Shown here: positions 44,106-55,450 of the stretch, piece by piece
Layout: every line of letters begins with the position of its first letter
How positions within the stretch are numbered: the first letter of the stretch is position 1
DNA from: Caenorhabditis remanei
Lineage: Eukaryota; Nematoda; Chromadorea; Rhabditida; Rhabditidae
Assembly: GCF_010183535.1 (NCBI RefSeq)
Contig: NC_071331.1
Coordinates: forward strand, 3,162,001 to 3,226,000
Direction: 5' to 3'
DNA length: 64,000 nucleotides
Notes under the pieces: model-generated
Seen by the model: only the letters and a program-made list of their open reading frames with translations
Database searches by the model: none
What the model was told of the DNA's origin: nothing
Position numbers and translations under genes: made by a program

Positions 44106-44353
44106 TTGTAAACATGTTGTTTTTTGTTTTTCAGGAAAAGTAACAAAACTATTTGAACTTATGTTGTGCGTGAATTTTCTCGAATCATAAAATTTGAAAA
44201 TATTTCTTATCAGTTTCAGATTCCTGACTTCTCAAGGCTTCTCCTATTCTGAAAGAGTTTCTTTTAAGAATTTGGTTAAGGAAAATTGAGAATATTCTAT
44301 AAAAGGTGGAAACCCGTTATTCTTATTGTGAAGGACTCCTAACAAAATGCATA

Positions 44354-44421
44354 CTGTTTCTATCTCTGCTAAAAAGAATAAGGTTTTTTTTCAGCAATGT
44401 TAATCCAGGGTTTGCCAGAAA
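44354..44421 (+). ncRNA. Putative 21U-RNA locus, variant motif
   Basis: CTGTTTCT at 44354-44361; YRNT T at 44401, spacing 40 (another at 44398). Confidence 0.42.
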
Positions 44422-44513
44422 TGACCAATTCCCAACTATGACAGCTCCAGTGTGTCTAGATTTCTATAAGTTTGTAACAATTTATCGGTCTTCTGATTTT
44501 TCAATTCGAACTT

Positions 44514-44580
44514 CTGTTTCAAATCTAACACTAATTCTTATTTGGTTTGAGTTGAACACTCTCCATAATGTATTTTTTCG
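44514..44580 (+). ncRNA. Putative 21U-RNA (piRNA) locus
   Basis: CTGTTTCA at 44514-44521; YRNT (CACT) T at 44560, spacing 39; predicted 21-mer 44560-44580. Confidence 0.68.
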
Positions 44581-45118
44581 GAAAATGATCAAGAGACACA
44601 TTTTTATTGTTTTGTTAATCGTTTCACACATTTCACACATAGCACTAAACAAATAGTTTCAACAAAAATTTATGAAAACTGGTTGAAACATATTTTTCTC
44701 ATTGTTAGTTAAAACTTTTTCAGTTTCACTAAGGATGTATATCACTAAATTCTGCGTCTTCGAGAATTCTAGAAACATTGGGTTTTCAGTTTACAAGTGC
44801 ATTGATTGAATCTGCAAAAATTGTAGTAACAGAATATTTTGATCAGTTGTGCGGAATTCCGACTTCCGGATAAGAAAGTTTATTTCCGACTTTCGCCATT
44901 CCATAACTGTGGAATTTGGAAAGAACACATTTCGCGAAAACACATGGAAAAACTAATTTCCCACTGTTTTTCGCGAATTTTATAAACTTTTTCTTGCAGT
45001 TTTAAAATGTTTGCAAAAAAATCTACTTCCGACTTTCAACTTCCATTTTTAAAATTTTACTTCCAACTTCCGCACAACTCTGGTCTTGATATTTCTATAA
45101 GAACTCACTTAATTTATA

Positions 45119-45185
45119 CTGTTTCTTATTGGTTTCTAACTATTTTCTTTATTTCATTGGGCAATAAACTCAGTATCAATTGACT
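45119..45185 (+). ncRNA. Putative 21U-RNA locus, variant motif
   Basis: CTGTTTCT at 45119-45126; YRNT (CAAT) T at 45165, spacing 39. Confidence 0.45.
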
Positions 45186-46372
45186 GAAAAAATTTGATAA
45201 AACATTATTGAGTTTCAAGTGGCAGTTACTGATATCAGTAGACATTTTGAATAATTGCATTTCTTGTCCTCTTAATTCATACCTCCTTGTAACCGAAATA
45301 TTTAAACTTTGCTCCAATCATAATACATTTATTTTTAGCCTAACCGTGTTATGAAACACTTATCCCAATTTTATTCCCCTTGGTTTTTGTGTTGTCATGC
45401 ACCTGCCCTTCCCGTGGCACAACATCGCCAACATTTCAGTTTTAACCTGAATCATTCCAGCTGCAAAATTGGTCGATTTTTGAGCATAGAAGTAAGGAGA
45501 CTAACCAGTTATTAAGGGTTGCACCTGTCTTCGAGTTAGAAAATTCGTGATTTATTCTGTTCATTTCATCCAATTTCAAACTTCAGTTACATGTCTTCCA
45601 ACTTAACTTTATGGCCGAATACTATCCATTTCAATAAGACTTATATGAATTACCGTATCCAATGGAACGGTTGGCCTCAAATATGTGCAATCCTTCCCTG
45701 GGTTTACATTCTTCCAAGTTTTCACGTCATCTGCAAGATATTCTCAGTCTACCTATCGGCTAACTGGACCCGACCGGAGCCAGGATTGAATCAACATGTG
45801 TTTCTAGTAATTTCATTATCACAACTCACTGTTTTCATCTTTTTCTTATTCGATTGGCTTATGGTTCGACTTCCGTCTACCGGGTTGTTCACTTCATGGT
45901 GTGCATCAATTGAGCCGAATCATTTTTTGAAGTTTATATTTATGATGGCGTATTACACAAATTATTGTGCGATGATTTTTCCGTTTCTGATGCCTGTGGT
46001 GAGGTTGGTGGTGGTCTCGTTTCCAAGGAATCATTTTAAGGTGAGGATGACCCAGGGGGGAAGACCTGGAACAGTAGGTAATCATAGATCTGTTCATCTA
46101 TAGAATTTCGTACCGACAGAAATTAACAGTATTGGCACTGTTGGACCAAAATTGTTTCTGTAACATAAATTTTCGGTTTCATTGAAATAACTTATGTGCT
46201 TGAAGTTTTCTAAAAGTGATTATTTTAGAACCAAAGTTTCAATTCGGTCCAGTCGGCTTCGGTCCGACCGCCGACCGACCTAGCCGACCAAGGTCCGCAT
46301 TTTGAGCTTGAAAAGTTTTTATTTCTCGAAGGAAGTTATTTTCCACAAATTTCAGAATTTTCCGAAATTCAA

Positions 46373-46440
46373 TTGGTGTTTTGCGACTTATCAACATTCA
46401 AAAATCAACTAAAAGTACATATAAGCCGTTTTTGAAACAG
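46373..46440 (-). ncRNA. Putative 21U-RNA (piRNA) locus in sru intron, duplicated pair member 1
   Basis: CTGTTTCA at 46433-46440; YRNT T at 46393, spacing 40; predicted 21-mer 46373-46393. Confidence 0.66.
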
Positions 46441-46969
46441 AACATTTATGACTTGATAGGATTTTTCAAAAAAAAAAAATTACCGGGGATTCCGATTGTT
46501 ACCAATGTAGATGAGGGATACATTAGACTAATTGTAAGACTGCTTTTGCAACAAGAATTTTCGGTTTCATTTAATAAATTTACGTTCATCAAATTTTTAA
46601 AAGGTGGTAGTCCCTCAGAAACTCGGAAGAATAAAACTGTGACAAAATAAAACTATGAAAATATAGAACAGACAATGGTAGAACTGAACAGAGTGGATCT
46701 ACGAAAAAATGAAACTGCTAAAACATAGAACTCTACTTCGAATTGAGCGCGTTTGTATTCGTGGCTTTTTAGAAGAATTACAACCAATTCTTCAGGAGAA
46801 AAGTCGACTTAGACAATTATTTCATGGAGAAGATGTCTTTGAAACCCAATAAGCATTTTAAAGGCAGAACTAGAGTTATATTTTATAAAAGTTCCAGTTT
46901 GTAACAGTTCTATTGTTGTTTGTTCTATATTGTCTCAGTTCTATTTTTTTCCGAGTTCTAAAGTTAAAT

Positions 46970-47036
46970 TCCGACACCAAAGCAGAATAATTGCATTCAA
47001 AATATTAACTAGAATTATATGCCTTTTTTGAAACAG
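46970..47036 (-). ncRNA. Putative 21U-RNA (piRNA) locus in sru intron, duplicated pair member 2
   Basis: CTGTTTCA at 47029-47036; YRNT T at 46990, spacing 39; predicted 21-mer 46970-46990. Confidence 0.68.
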
Positions 47037-47532
47037 AACATTTATGATTATTATGACATTTTGGAAAACAAACCCCCGGTGTTTCCGATTCCAGATGTTC
47101 AGACCAACATTGTTTGTGCAACAAGAATTTTCGGTTACATTGAAAACGTGTATCGTCCTTAAATTTTCAACAACCGATTTGTCGTTCCCAGTATCAATAA
47201 ATGTTACACCAGAGCCGGGTTCGGAAGCTTTATTTTTTCCCATTTCTGGCCTGCTTCAATATGGGTGGTGTCCCTAACCGGAATCACAACAGGCACTAAT
47301 TAGAGCACAAAAAGAATTGACGGTTCAGCTTTGCTTTGATGAGATTAAGAACAGCACCGTGATATAAACTCTTTCAAAATGCAAATTTCGGGTTCAAGCT
47401 TTTTAGGATTTAATGAAAGTATAATAAAACTGTGCACATTGTAACATTTTAGTGAATTAGAATATATTTCCTCTTTGTAACAGAAAAAGTACGACTTGGC
47501 AACGTTACTGGCTCAATGAAATTATTTTTTGA

Positions 47533-47598
47533 CTTAAAAGTTTACTTATGTTATCGGTGCAGATGAGTAACAGTTTATAAGTGGACCTCATGAAACAG
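47533..47598 (-). ncRNA. Putative 21U-RNA (piRNA) locus in sru intron
   Basis: CTGTTTCA at 47591-47598; YRNT T at 47553, spacing 38; predicted 21-mer 47533-47553. Confidence 0.65.
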
Positions 47599-48635
47599 CT
47601 TTCGTTTTCCACTAACTACTTTTCCGCGTTTAACAGGTATTTCTTATTCCAGTTTATTAACATACATACTAAAACAGTATTCTAAATCTTTTCAATTTTT
47701 TCACGTTTTCAAAATACCCCTGAACTGATCACAAATCCAGCATAACCTAATTTCTATTTAAATTCAATTTGCAGATAAACTCAATTCTCCTGCGCGTCAG
47801 TGTGCCTCTCATCTGGCTCTATCCCCTCTGTTTCACATTTTTCCTTATTCCAGCCGTTGGTGTTTGCCGTCAAATTAGTAGTCCATATCCGTTGGGCGCG
47901 ATTCATATTTAATATGCAAATTCTGCGTTTGGGGTAAGATTTTACATGAAGAAGTAAACATTTTAAAATTTATCGACGAATGCTTTGTGATCTCGTTGAA
48001 ACCGGTGATGTTTGATAACTGTGATCATAGAAAGTGCTTCAAACCTAGCAATTTTTTTAGTAAAGTTATAATTACCACTTTCAAAAAATTTTGCAAATAA
48101 AAAACAACTCAAAGAACAAATTGAGTCACCGCGCGCCAAAGACACCCCAGCCCCCAAATTTTCACTATTTCCAGCTCCGAAACTCATATTTCTACCTCTA
48201 CAACACTATTGCATGGCTCACACTCGCAATTCTGGCCAATATTCTTCTATTCTTTAAAGTTGCAAAGGCCAGAGCGCAACTCATCAGTTTCCAAAAAAGT
48301 GCAGTGTCTTACAAAGCGGAATTATCGATTACAATTACTACTGTAGTTATGATACTTTTCTATGTTATAAATGGAGGTTTTATAGTGAGTTTGTTACTTG
48401 ATAACAGAAATTATATTATCTACATTTTTATTTTCAGATAATTTATGTCCTGTACTATGGTACAAGTTCCTATTTCTCGTTTTTGGTTATCGTGAAAGCG
48501 TTTGCAAACGACGCTCAGACTTGTGTTGTCCCGTGGATATTCTATTTGACTCATCCGGTATTCAAGAAGAAAGCAATCAGTGGCGACTTGGTATTTTCTA
48601 CGAGTTCATTCAAGAGAAGGATTAATAATAGTTGA

Positions 48636-49284
48636 TGTTTTTAAATTTGTTTTGTGAATAACAATGAATGTAAAATCAGAGGATATTCCTCACTTTTTTA
48701 AACAGAAAAAAATTGTTTTTTTTTTACATTGAACACTGTCATATTCAATCTCTGAAACTGTACCAGTTTCGATAAACTTTTCGTTTACTACACTATTAAT
48801 ACGTGTAATTGAAATAAATAGAAATAATTTTACAAGATAGTGCTGAAATAATTTTCAGAGTTTGTACCGTTCGTTGAGATGAATTTTCCAGTATGCGCAC
48901 TGTTGAACTATATTTCTATTTTTACTATATATTTTTTTCCATAATGGTGAACTGCTAGGTTCGATGCTGTTCAAATCTATTATTAAGTTCAAAATGTTAT
49001 TGTTTAGCTAGTGCTGCGCCTCAAATATATCGAAATTCAGAAACAAATTTGATTATTTTATGTGTTTTTCTACATTTTTTTCACTGTTTTAACATTTTTT
49101 CTTCTTGAATACAGTTTTCGTTTGAAGCAATAAGTCTTCTTGTTTTGATGATTCACTCAATTTTTCTCCGTGTCGGTCTATCTCAAAACTGTGAAAATAA
49201 TATTAATTCGAAAATAAAGAAGAATTCTCAACGCAATCGTTTCACTACATCGAACACTCTCATATTCAATATCTGAAACCGTGA
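48636..49284. other. Gene-free stretch after the sru gene
   Basis: Contains the presumed 3' UTR of the receptor gene and AT-rich DNA. Apart from near-miss motifs (TGAAACTG), nothing stands out. Confidence 0.4.
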
Positions 49285-49351
49285 CTGTTTCAGTGAATTT
49301 ATATTACTTACTATCTTTTTGTTTCCACAGTAATTTTTTAACAACAATACA
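49285..49351 (+). ncRNA. Putative 21U-RNA (piRNA) locus
   Basis: CTGTTTCA at 49285-49292; YRNT (CAGT) T at 49331, spacing 39; predicted 21-mer 49331-49351. Confidence 0.68.
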
Positions 49352-49940
49352 TTGAAAAACGGATAAGCTGATAGCTGATTTGAAAACAAAATTAACATCC
49401 CTGAAAAATCTTGAAAAAAAAAACGAAAAATTCTCAGACAGGTTTGAACAGAGTCGAACCTAGCAGTCACCGTTTCTAGTAATTCGTATCTCCGGTCTAA
49501 GAGCATCGAAACTATTTTCCAACTTCCAAACAAGAATAGTTACTGTTACGGTAGCTATCCGGTTGTTGACTTAACTATTATTACCAAACGGATCAGAAGC
49601 CGACAGGTTGGTACTTCATAAAATTGATTACGAAACAAAAAATGCGTAGCCGCAAAATGTGGTCAAAATACAGATTTTCTGAAACTTGAGAGTACTGGTA
49701 GTTCAAACAAATTGGTACTCTATTAAACATAACCGCTGGAATACCTTGCTCCGAAATCGAAAGAATAAAAAATTTTCAGATTCCTTCTGGTTTTTTGAAC
49801 ATAATATATATACATTTATTTATGGCGATCGGAATCAAGTAGCTTCATGTCATCTAAAATGCAACATTTCTGAAACACATAATAGTTGAGTAAAATTGTG
49901 TAGAACTAGCGATCTGTGTAGAAATCAAAACAAAAAAGCA

Positions 49941-50312
49941 TACTTGCAAGATTCCGGGCCGGGCCGAGAAAGTGCCGGCCCGGCCCGGCCCGGTCGGCCC
50001 GGATTTGAATTTTTGAATTTTTTTAACTAGAATTTTTATTTCAATAATTTTTTTTCAAAAATTTTCCAAATTTTTTTCCCAAGTATATCTAAAAAAAATG
50101 CGTTTAAATTGAGATATGAGACCCCAAAATTCCAATTTTCCGAAAAAATCGGAAAAAATTCGAAAAAAAATTTTGAAATTCTTTAGTACTGAAAATCCGG
50201 GCCGAAACGGGCCGGGCCGGGCTCGGGCCGGGCCGCGGGCCGGGCTGGGCCGGAGAATTTCTGATTTCGGCCGGGCCCGGCCCGGCCCGGCCCGGCCCGT
50301 TGCAACTCTGCA
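49941..50312. mobile_element. GGGCCG-family palindromic repeat
   Basis: The left end CATACTTGCAAG leads to GGGCCGGGCC arrays; the right arm is the complement and ends CCCGTTGCAA. An AT-rich core lies between. The GC arms are long runs of GGCCC steps. Confidence 0.8.
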
Positions 50313-50755
50313 AAAAAGATGGGAAGAGTTGCTTCATTTCGCAACTAAGGAACATTGAAACATTCCAATTGAAATAACCAGGGTGCCACGTGTTCACCTG
50401 AATTTTACAGTTTTACGCTGTTGTTGTCTTTTTGATTTTTTGGAGCTTGTTTCTATATTGCTGGGTTTACCTTAATCTACTGAAAAATGTATGTATTACC
50501 TACTGCAGCAATAAAAACATATGGCGTCAAATCTTACAAAAGAAATTCTTAGAGGAAACTGAAGAGCCATGAGATGTTAGTGAAATGAGCAGGATGAAAC
50601 TGTGAATTTTGTTCTAAATATCAAAGAAACTAACTGGCGGCTATCGAAAAACGTCAGTGGCCTCCTTTTACTGGAATCTAGAAAAAACAACTAATAGATA
50701 GATGACTCAAAAGGGCAGGATTGGTTGATATTTGGAATCACTAAATTTACTTTTT

Positions 50756-50823
50756 CTGTTTCTCATATGTTTCATGTTCTATCTGTTTTAGTGAGCTAAT
50801 GTTCCGTGCCTAATGAAATGAGC
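50756..50823 (+). ncRNA. Putative 21U-RNA locus, variant motif
   Basis: CTGTTTCT at 50756-50763; YRNT (TGTT) T at 50803, spacing 40. Confidence 0.42.
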
Positions 50824-50880
50824 AACGAAAAACTAGTGGTAGAAAACAATATTTTCATTTATAATTATTATGAGAAACAG
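50812..50880 (-). ncRNA. Putative 21U-RNA locus, variant motif
   Basis: CTGTTTCT at 50873-50880; YRNT T at 50832, spacing 41. It lies just downstream of the T-box gene's stop codon, same strand. Confidence 0.38.
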
Positions 50881-50919
50881 TTAAAAATATTAAAGTTTAA
50901 ATCCCATTTATAGTCAAAA

Positions 50920-52393
50920 TTAATAGTTGGAGTTTTGACTGAAATCGAGAGTCACATTATTATTATCCCACGATGACTTATTGGATGGTCCGGTAGGCCG
51001 AGTGATTCCTTGGTGTCCCGCTTGTTCCATATTGTGGTGGACGGTTCTGCATGGAATTGGTTGCGATTGCAATGAAATGAGCAAATTATTGGTAGCCATG
51101 GATGCTTGATCAAGTGGCCTAAAATCATTCATCGAGTACTGAGGTGCTCCGTTGCTCAGTTTTTCTGTGGAAAAAGCAAAAGTAGGAACACCGGGAGTCA
51201 CGTTGTAGTTTGAAAAATTTGGAGTATAATGTGCGACTGTGGAGGTTGAGGGTCCACGAGTCAACAATAATTCCAGATTTGAGTTACCATTACTTTGAGG
51301 AACACCCATTGTGGATACGGTAGCCTGATAACACTCCGAATCCTCCTGCCTTCTCTTTGCAACTATTTTTGAGTCACGTGACGATGCCATTGTGTTGTTC
51401 GCCGATAAGATTCCAGAATCGTTTTCTGATTCCTTGGAACCGAAAACTAGCGATGATCGTTTCCTATTCAAATTTTTCTTATAATCAACTCTCGCGAATT
51501 TGTTTTTTGCAGTTTTCCAGTTTACCACAGCGGTATTCTGAAAAGAAAATGCTATGCGATTTAGCAAGAGAACAAAAAAATTATACCTTCACACAAGTGA
51601 CTGCAACAAACTGTGTTTTCTCGATTTCGAATGATTTGAGGAACTCTCTAGCAATTTCAGATTTCTGGGAATAGATACTGAGGACTGGAATATAGCGGCA
51701 GCGGGTGTTGATAAGAAGTCCTTCCTGTCTTTTCTCCTCAGTCTCTGTCACTATTCTGGTTCTTTTCTTTTCAGAATAGATTTTAGCTCTCTCGAAAGAC
51801 ACTTCATCCTCCATCCACACAAATCCTTCCTTAGTATCCAAAAATATCTCATTGCTCTCCCAAGACGCCTTCACCTTAATTTTACTTTCTTCCCAACCCC
51901 CCTCAACGCGTTTCAAAATATTCGTGTTGAGTCGCTTGAGTTTTAGGCCGAATGAGTAATTTTCGTGTGTATTGAGACCAGTGACCAGGTAGTTGAGTTG
52001 TGGGGAGAGCATTCTGTAAAAGGATAATTAAGAAAAAGATAATTATGAAAAAAGATAATTATAGGAAAATTACCTTCCAACTGATAAAACTAGCATCTCG
52101 TTTCCCAGCTCATGCAGTTCCTTCCACTCTTTTTCATCTTGCAATGTTACTCTGATATTATCGGGATTGTTCAAAACCGTTTGCGGTTGAGGCGGCAGTT
52201 GTGGTCTCTGGAATTCATGGGCTGGTTCATATTGGCTCCAATCCTGATTGTGAGATGTTGCATATTGATGTGTATTCTTGAAGCTATTGTGGGGGTATCC
52301 ATATTGACCGTTATTCCACATCACTTGTTGATTCATCCGCATTTGATCCGTCAAGCCTTCTGATGGGTACTGAGGAAATGGATTGGGGTACAT
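50920..52393 (-). CDS. Divergent T-box transcription factor
   Basis: DNA-binding regulator of the T-box family, highly diverged as in the expanded Caenorhabditis tbx genes. Three exons: 52393-52074, 52013-51587, 51537-50920; in phase, 454 aa. A Gln/Pro/Asn-rich N-terminus (1-75) precedes the T-box (about 80-265): VTLQDEKEWKELHELGNEML, then VGRMLSPQLNYLVTGL, SFERAKIYS, and the C-terminal block EIAREFLKSFEIEKTQFVAV followed by VNWKTAKNKFAR, which aligns with the standard 'FIAVTAYQN...NPFA' end. The rest is a Ser/Asn/Gln-rich tail, possibly a transcription effector region. ATG 52393 directly follows TTTATTTTCAGAA, which looks like a trans-splice acceptor and supports this start. No breaks seen. 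Confidence 0.85.
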
Positions 52394-52407
52394 TTCTGAA
52401 AATAAAG

Positions 52408-52475
52408 GATAGGCGTAAAAACAAATTACCGAAAATCGGTTTCAATATAAACATAAAGAAATAAAAATGAAACAG
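52408..52475 (-). ncRNA. Putative 21U-RNA (piRNA) locus upstream of the T-box gene
   Basis: CTGTTTCA at 52468-52475; YRNT T at 52428, spacing 40; predicted 21-mer 52408-52428. It sits 15-80 bp upstream of the T-box ATG on the same strand, so it may share open chromatin with that promoter. Confidence 0.62.
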
Positions 52476-52839
52476 AGGTAATGCGAAAATGGAATCTAAC
52501 CAAAGTACAAATTGAAATGAAGGGAGACCTGAGTCACCATCCACTACAACAAAAAAAGAGCTAATGACAAGAAAACCGTCTGACCAGCAGGATTAGGATG
52601 TGTTGTGGGAGGAGCCCACCTACCTATGACACGCCCACAATATTTAAGACAAGATGGATACTGAAAGATAGCAATGAATTATGGATACTGTATCTTGACT
52701 AAACAGCTAACAGTATACCCTAGAGTATACCCGATACCTTAGTAAATGACAAGTGGAAAAAATTAAGTACTCTGGCAAGTATACTGTATTCTTGTATTTT
52801 TGTGTTACGGGTCATAAAAATCATACGTATCTTAAATAA

Positions 52840-52906
52840 GGAAAGAGGAGAGTTTATGAATTGTATCTCAAAAATAGCTGTAAGATATCTGGAAATTCTG
52901 AAACAG
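52840..52906 (-). ncRNA. Putative 21U-RNA (piRNA) locus
   Basis: CTGTTTCA at 52899-52906; YRNT T at 52860, spacing 39; predicted 21-mer 52840-52860. Confidence 0.68.
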
Positions 52907-53090
52907 GAACCAGTATTTTTTGAATCAGGGCGGGAATTTGCACGCTGGTATGTATCACGGAACTGACTTCAATCTGCTGAGAAAAAAATTGTTCCTGTAG
53001 CTGATGGTGGGTAAAAGTGTGTTGCTAAATGATAGAAAACAGTGTAAAACATTAAAAATAAATGTTTTCCATGAAAAGAGTGTAGAAGAA

Positions 53091-53297
53091 TTAGTTACTT
53101 TTTGAGATAATGGAGTGCCAGCAGATATAATTTTTTTTCTGTTTCAGGAAACTCTCGATTATCTCGCAATGTACAAAATATTGATTTTTCTCCGCAATCT
53201 TCATCACTATTTCGTTCGCAACATCCCTCTTTTCAAAATATTCTTTTAGCCCGAAAATCTCACCCCAAAAATGATGCACGTAATTTTGTCCAGCCTA
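53091..53297 (-). pseudogene. Orphan exon-like open frame
   Basis: After TTTTCTTCGTAG (near 53297) an open - strand frame reads AGQNYVHHFWGEIFGLKEYF and on for about 60 residues (EKRDVANEIVMKIAEKNQYF) to a stop at 53091. Composition looks coding, but no partner exon was found and a + strand piRNA locus overlaps its end. Probably a relic of a larger gene; family unknown. Confidence 0.35.
53139..53205 (+). ncRNA. Putative 21U-RNA (piRNA) locus
   Basis: CTGTTTCA at 53139-53146; YRNT (TGAT) T at 53185, spacing 39; predicted 21-mer 53185-53205. Confidence 0.68.
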
Positions 53298-53338
53298 CGA
53301 AGAAAATTTATTGAATTCTCACATCAGAGAAAAAATGA

Positions 53339-53403
53339 CTGTTTCGCAATGATCTTTTTTTTTGAACTGAAAATTTATTCAATGGGCGCTCCTATGTAGC
53401 AAT
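53339..53403 (+). ncRNA. Putative 21U-RNA locus, variant motif
   Basis: CTGTTTCG at 53339-53346; YRNT T at 53383, spacing 37. Confidence 0.33.
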
Positions 53404-53505
53404 AATTTTCAATAAAATCTTATTAATGAAACGTGGACAAAGTTAAAAAAGAAATTCTATCAGTATCTGTGCAAAATGTAATCATGAACTCAATACTCGA
53501 TTTTG

Positions 53506-53573
53506 AAAAAAAAAATTTAATAAAAATCGTTCACGCGATGTAACATTCAGTTGAAACTGCTTTCCTGAAACAG
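53506..53573 (-). ncRNA. Putative 21U-RNA (piRNA) locus
   Basis: CTGTTTCA at 53566-53573; YRNT T at 53526, spacing 40; predicted 21-mer 53506-53526. Confidence 0.66.
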
Positions 53574-54224
53574 TACACTCGTGGTAGAGACTACAGAAAG
53601 TTGTTTTTCTATGTTTCAAAAACTTAATTTCCAATCACATCTATGAAAGCTGTTTTGCATACAGTTCCGTTATTCCTGGCATTGCAGGAGATCTAATTTA
53701 TTATGACTCAAATAGGAATGTGGTTGTTGTAGTGAGTACATCAGGTAGGAGTAAATCAGGTTCTGACGTTTTTATTGAAAGTTCTTCAAGAACTTAAAAG
53801 TGATATTACTAATTTATCTTTTAAACCGTTTCGCAAACTTTACAATTGAAATTTGATAGTGAATTGGAGTAATGAATAGTTTTCTTTTATTTTCTTACTA
53901 CATAAATGAATAGTTCTGTCGGTCCGCCCGACGCTTCTCTCCAAATAACTTTTTTCTCTCTGAACCGTTTCAAAACATATTTGGGGGTATACACATGAAC
54001 CTCCGTGCGCTTCAGTTTTTTGGACCGTGGGTACCAGATTACTGTAGGATTACTGTAGCTACCGTAATGGAATAAATGGAAAATAACTTCAAACTGAATG
54101 CGAGGAAAGACTCGGGTGGTAACAACCAGAAAATTCTAGAAACTTTGAGAAATGATTATGAATTTTGGCGATATTTCAAATTGTTAGCAGGAATTCAAAT
54201 TTTCGAGCTTCGGCGTATTTTTTT

Positions 54225-54287
54225 CTGTTTCAAATTCAATATTTTGCAAGTTTTACATTTAACCAATCTTCTACACACGTTTACCAA
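54225..54287 (+). ncRNA. Possible 21U-RNA locus, short spacing
   Basis: CTGTTTCA at 54225-54232; the nearest YRNT T is 54267, spacing 35, below the usual range. Confidence 0.3.
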
Positions 54288-54827
54288 AGTTTTGTTCTTT
54301 ATCATTACAGTTCCAGTTTCATTGCCATCGTTCATTTATTTTGAGGTAAATTAGTCCGAAAATCCTGAAAACGAATCAAATATTTCAATGTTTCAAATAT
54401 ACTATTCCTTTTGATAGAATTAATAGAGACAATAACTTTTCTAGTCGAAAAAAAAGAAAACAATAGTAACGAAACTGATTTGAAGCTAGCTTTTTACAAT
54501 TGAAACCATGATACAGTTTTAAAAACTTATCTTAGGTTAGGCTATAGTGAACCATACCGGTCTTCAATTTTGTGTTCAACTAGGAACATCAGAGACGGAT
54601 TTTACAAGTTATTTACATTTCTCATATCTCAAAAGGCATCACAGTATACCTAACTTCCTAAGTGAAAGTATACCTGATTTTTAATAACGTGGACTGTATC
54701 CTTGTAAAATATAGGTGATTATAACATTTATTGTTAGACAGCAACAACTATCCGGAATAGTAAAATAGAGCTTACTGGAAGATATCTGGAACTTTTGGGA
54801 CAGCAATATTTTGTATCACCAGTTGGG

Positions 54828-55450
54828 CATACTTGCAACGGGCCGGGCCAATTTGAGAATTTTCAACGGCCCGGCCCGGCCCGGTCGGCCCGGGTCACAG
54901 TACAAAAATTTGAAAATTTGAATTTTTTGAAAATTTTTTTGATTTTTTCGCAAAAAAGTCGAATTTTCGACTATGTTTTTACATATCGATAAAACTCAAG
55001 TGTACATAGGATTTTTGACTATTTTTTATGAAAATTTCAAAAAATTTCGAAAAATTTTGTGAAAAAGTTGTGCTCATTTTTTGACTCCGGGCCGACCGGG
55101 CCGGGCCGGGCCGGCAACTTTCTCTACCGGCCCGGCCCGGCCCGGCCCGGTCGGCCCGGGTCACAGTACAAAAATTTGAAAATTTGAATTTTTTTGAAAA
55201 TTTTTTGTTTTTTTCGCAAAAAAGTCGAATTTTCGACTATGTTTTTACATATCGATAAAACTCAAGTTTACATAGGATTTTTGACTATTTTTGACGAAAA
55301 TTTCAAAAAATTTCGAAAAATTTTGTGAAAAAGTTGTGCTCATTTTTTGACTCCGGGCCGACCGGGCCGGGCCGGGCCGGCAACTTTCTCTACCGGCCCG
55401 GCCCGGCCCGGCCCGGGCCGGGCCGACGGGCCGATATTTTGCAAGTATGC
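54828..55450. mobile_element. GGGCCG-family repeat with internal tandem duplication
   Basis: The ends are CATACTTGCAACGGGCCGG and GGGCCGATATTTTGCAAGTATG. Inside, a unit of about 246 bp (CCCGGGTCACAGTACAAAAA ... CTCCGGGCCGACCGGGCCGG) occurs twice in tandem, nearly identical (about 54877-55120 and 55121-55365). This gives four GC-rich blocks spaced by AT-rich DNA. Confidence 0.85.

Larger units (their letters stand above)
42930..44480. repeat. Tandem segmental duplication, unit about 1 kb
   Basis: Blocks starting at 42930 recur from 43940: 'AGTAGATAA(T/G)TATTCTACAGTTT' plus 'AGAGCTAGAGAAA', 'TTTTTGAAACAGTTG', 'TGCCTAGATTTCTATAAGTT'-type. The first copy alone holds the GGGCCG repeat at 43478-43735, so that insertion came later or was lost from the second. 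Both copies keep a piRNA motif. Confidence 0.75.
46145..47170. repeat. Diverged direct repeats in the sru intron
   Basis: Segments near 46390-46600 and 46985-47160 share GTTTTTGAAACAGAACATTT, 'GTGTTTCCGATT'-like and 'GCAACAAGAATTTTCGGTT' blocks; a shorter relative is near 46145-46190. Two of them carry a complete piRNA motif. A GGTCCGACCGCCGACCGACC-type GC-rich patch lies at 46255-46310. Confidence 0.65.
45591..48635 (+). pseudogene. Class U serpentine chemoreceptor (sru) gene with one nonsense codon
   Basis: Predicted chemosensory GPCR. Four exons with good sites: 45591-46040, 47775-47933, 48175-48384, 48438-48635, all in phase, 338 aa in total, full length for the family. Exon 1 gives TM1-TM4 and the sru-like stretch VRLPSTGLFTSWCASIEPNH; exon 2 gives TM5 (WLYPLCFTFFLIPAVGVC); exon 3 gives TM6; exon 4 gives TM7 and the tail. 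The only damage is TAA at 47910-47912 in exon 2, where the residue between HI and YANSAFG is lost. This is either a young pseudogene or an allele. Intron 1 (1.7 kb) holds three piRNA loci on the opposite strand. Confidence 0.82.

Noticed and set aside
47828..47835. CTGTTTCA inside exon 2 of the sru gene
   Set aside because: It encodes Cys-Phe of TM5 and has no well-spaced YRNT; counted as chance.
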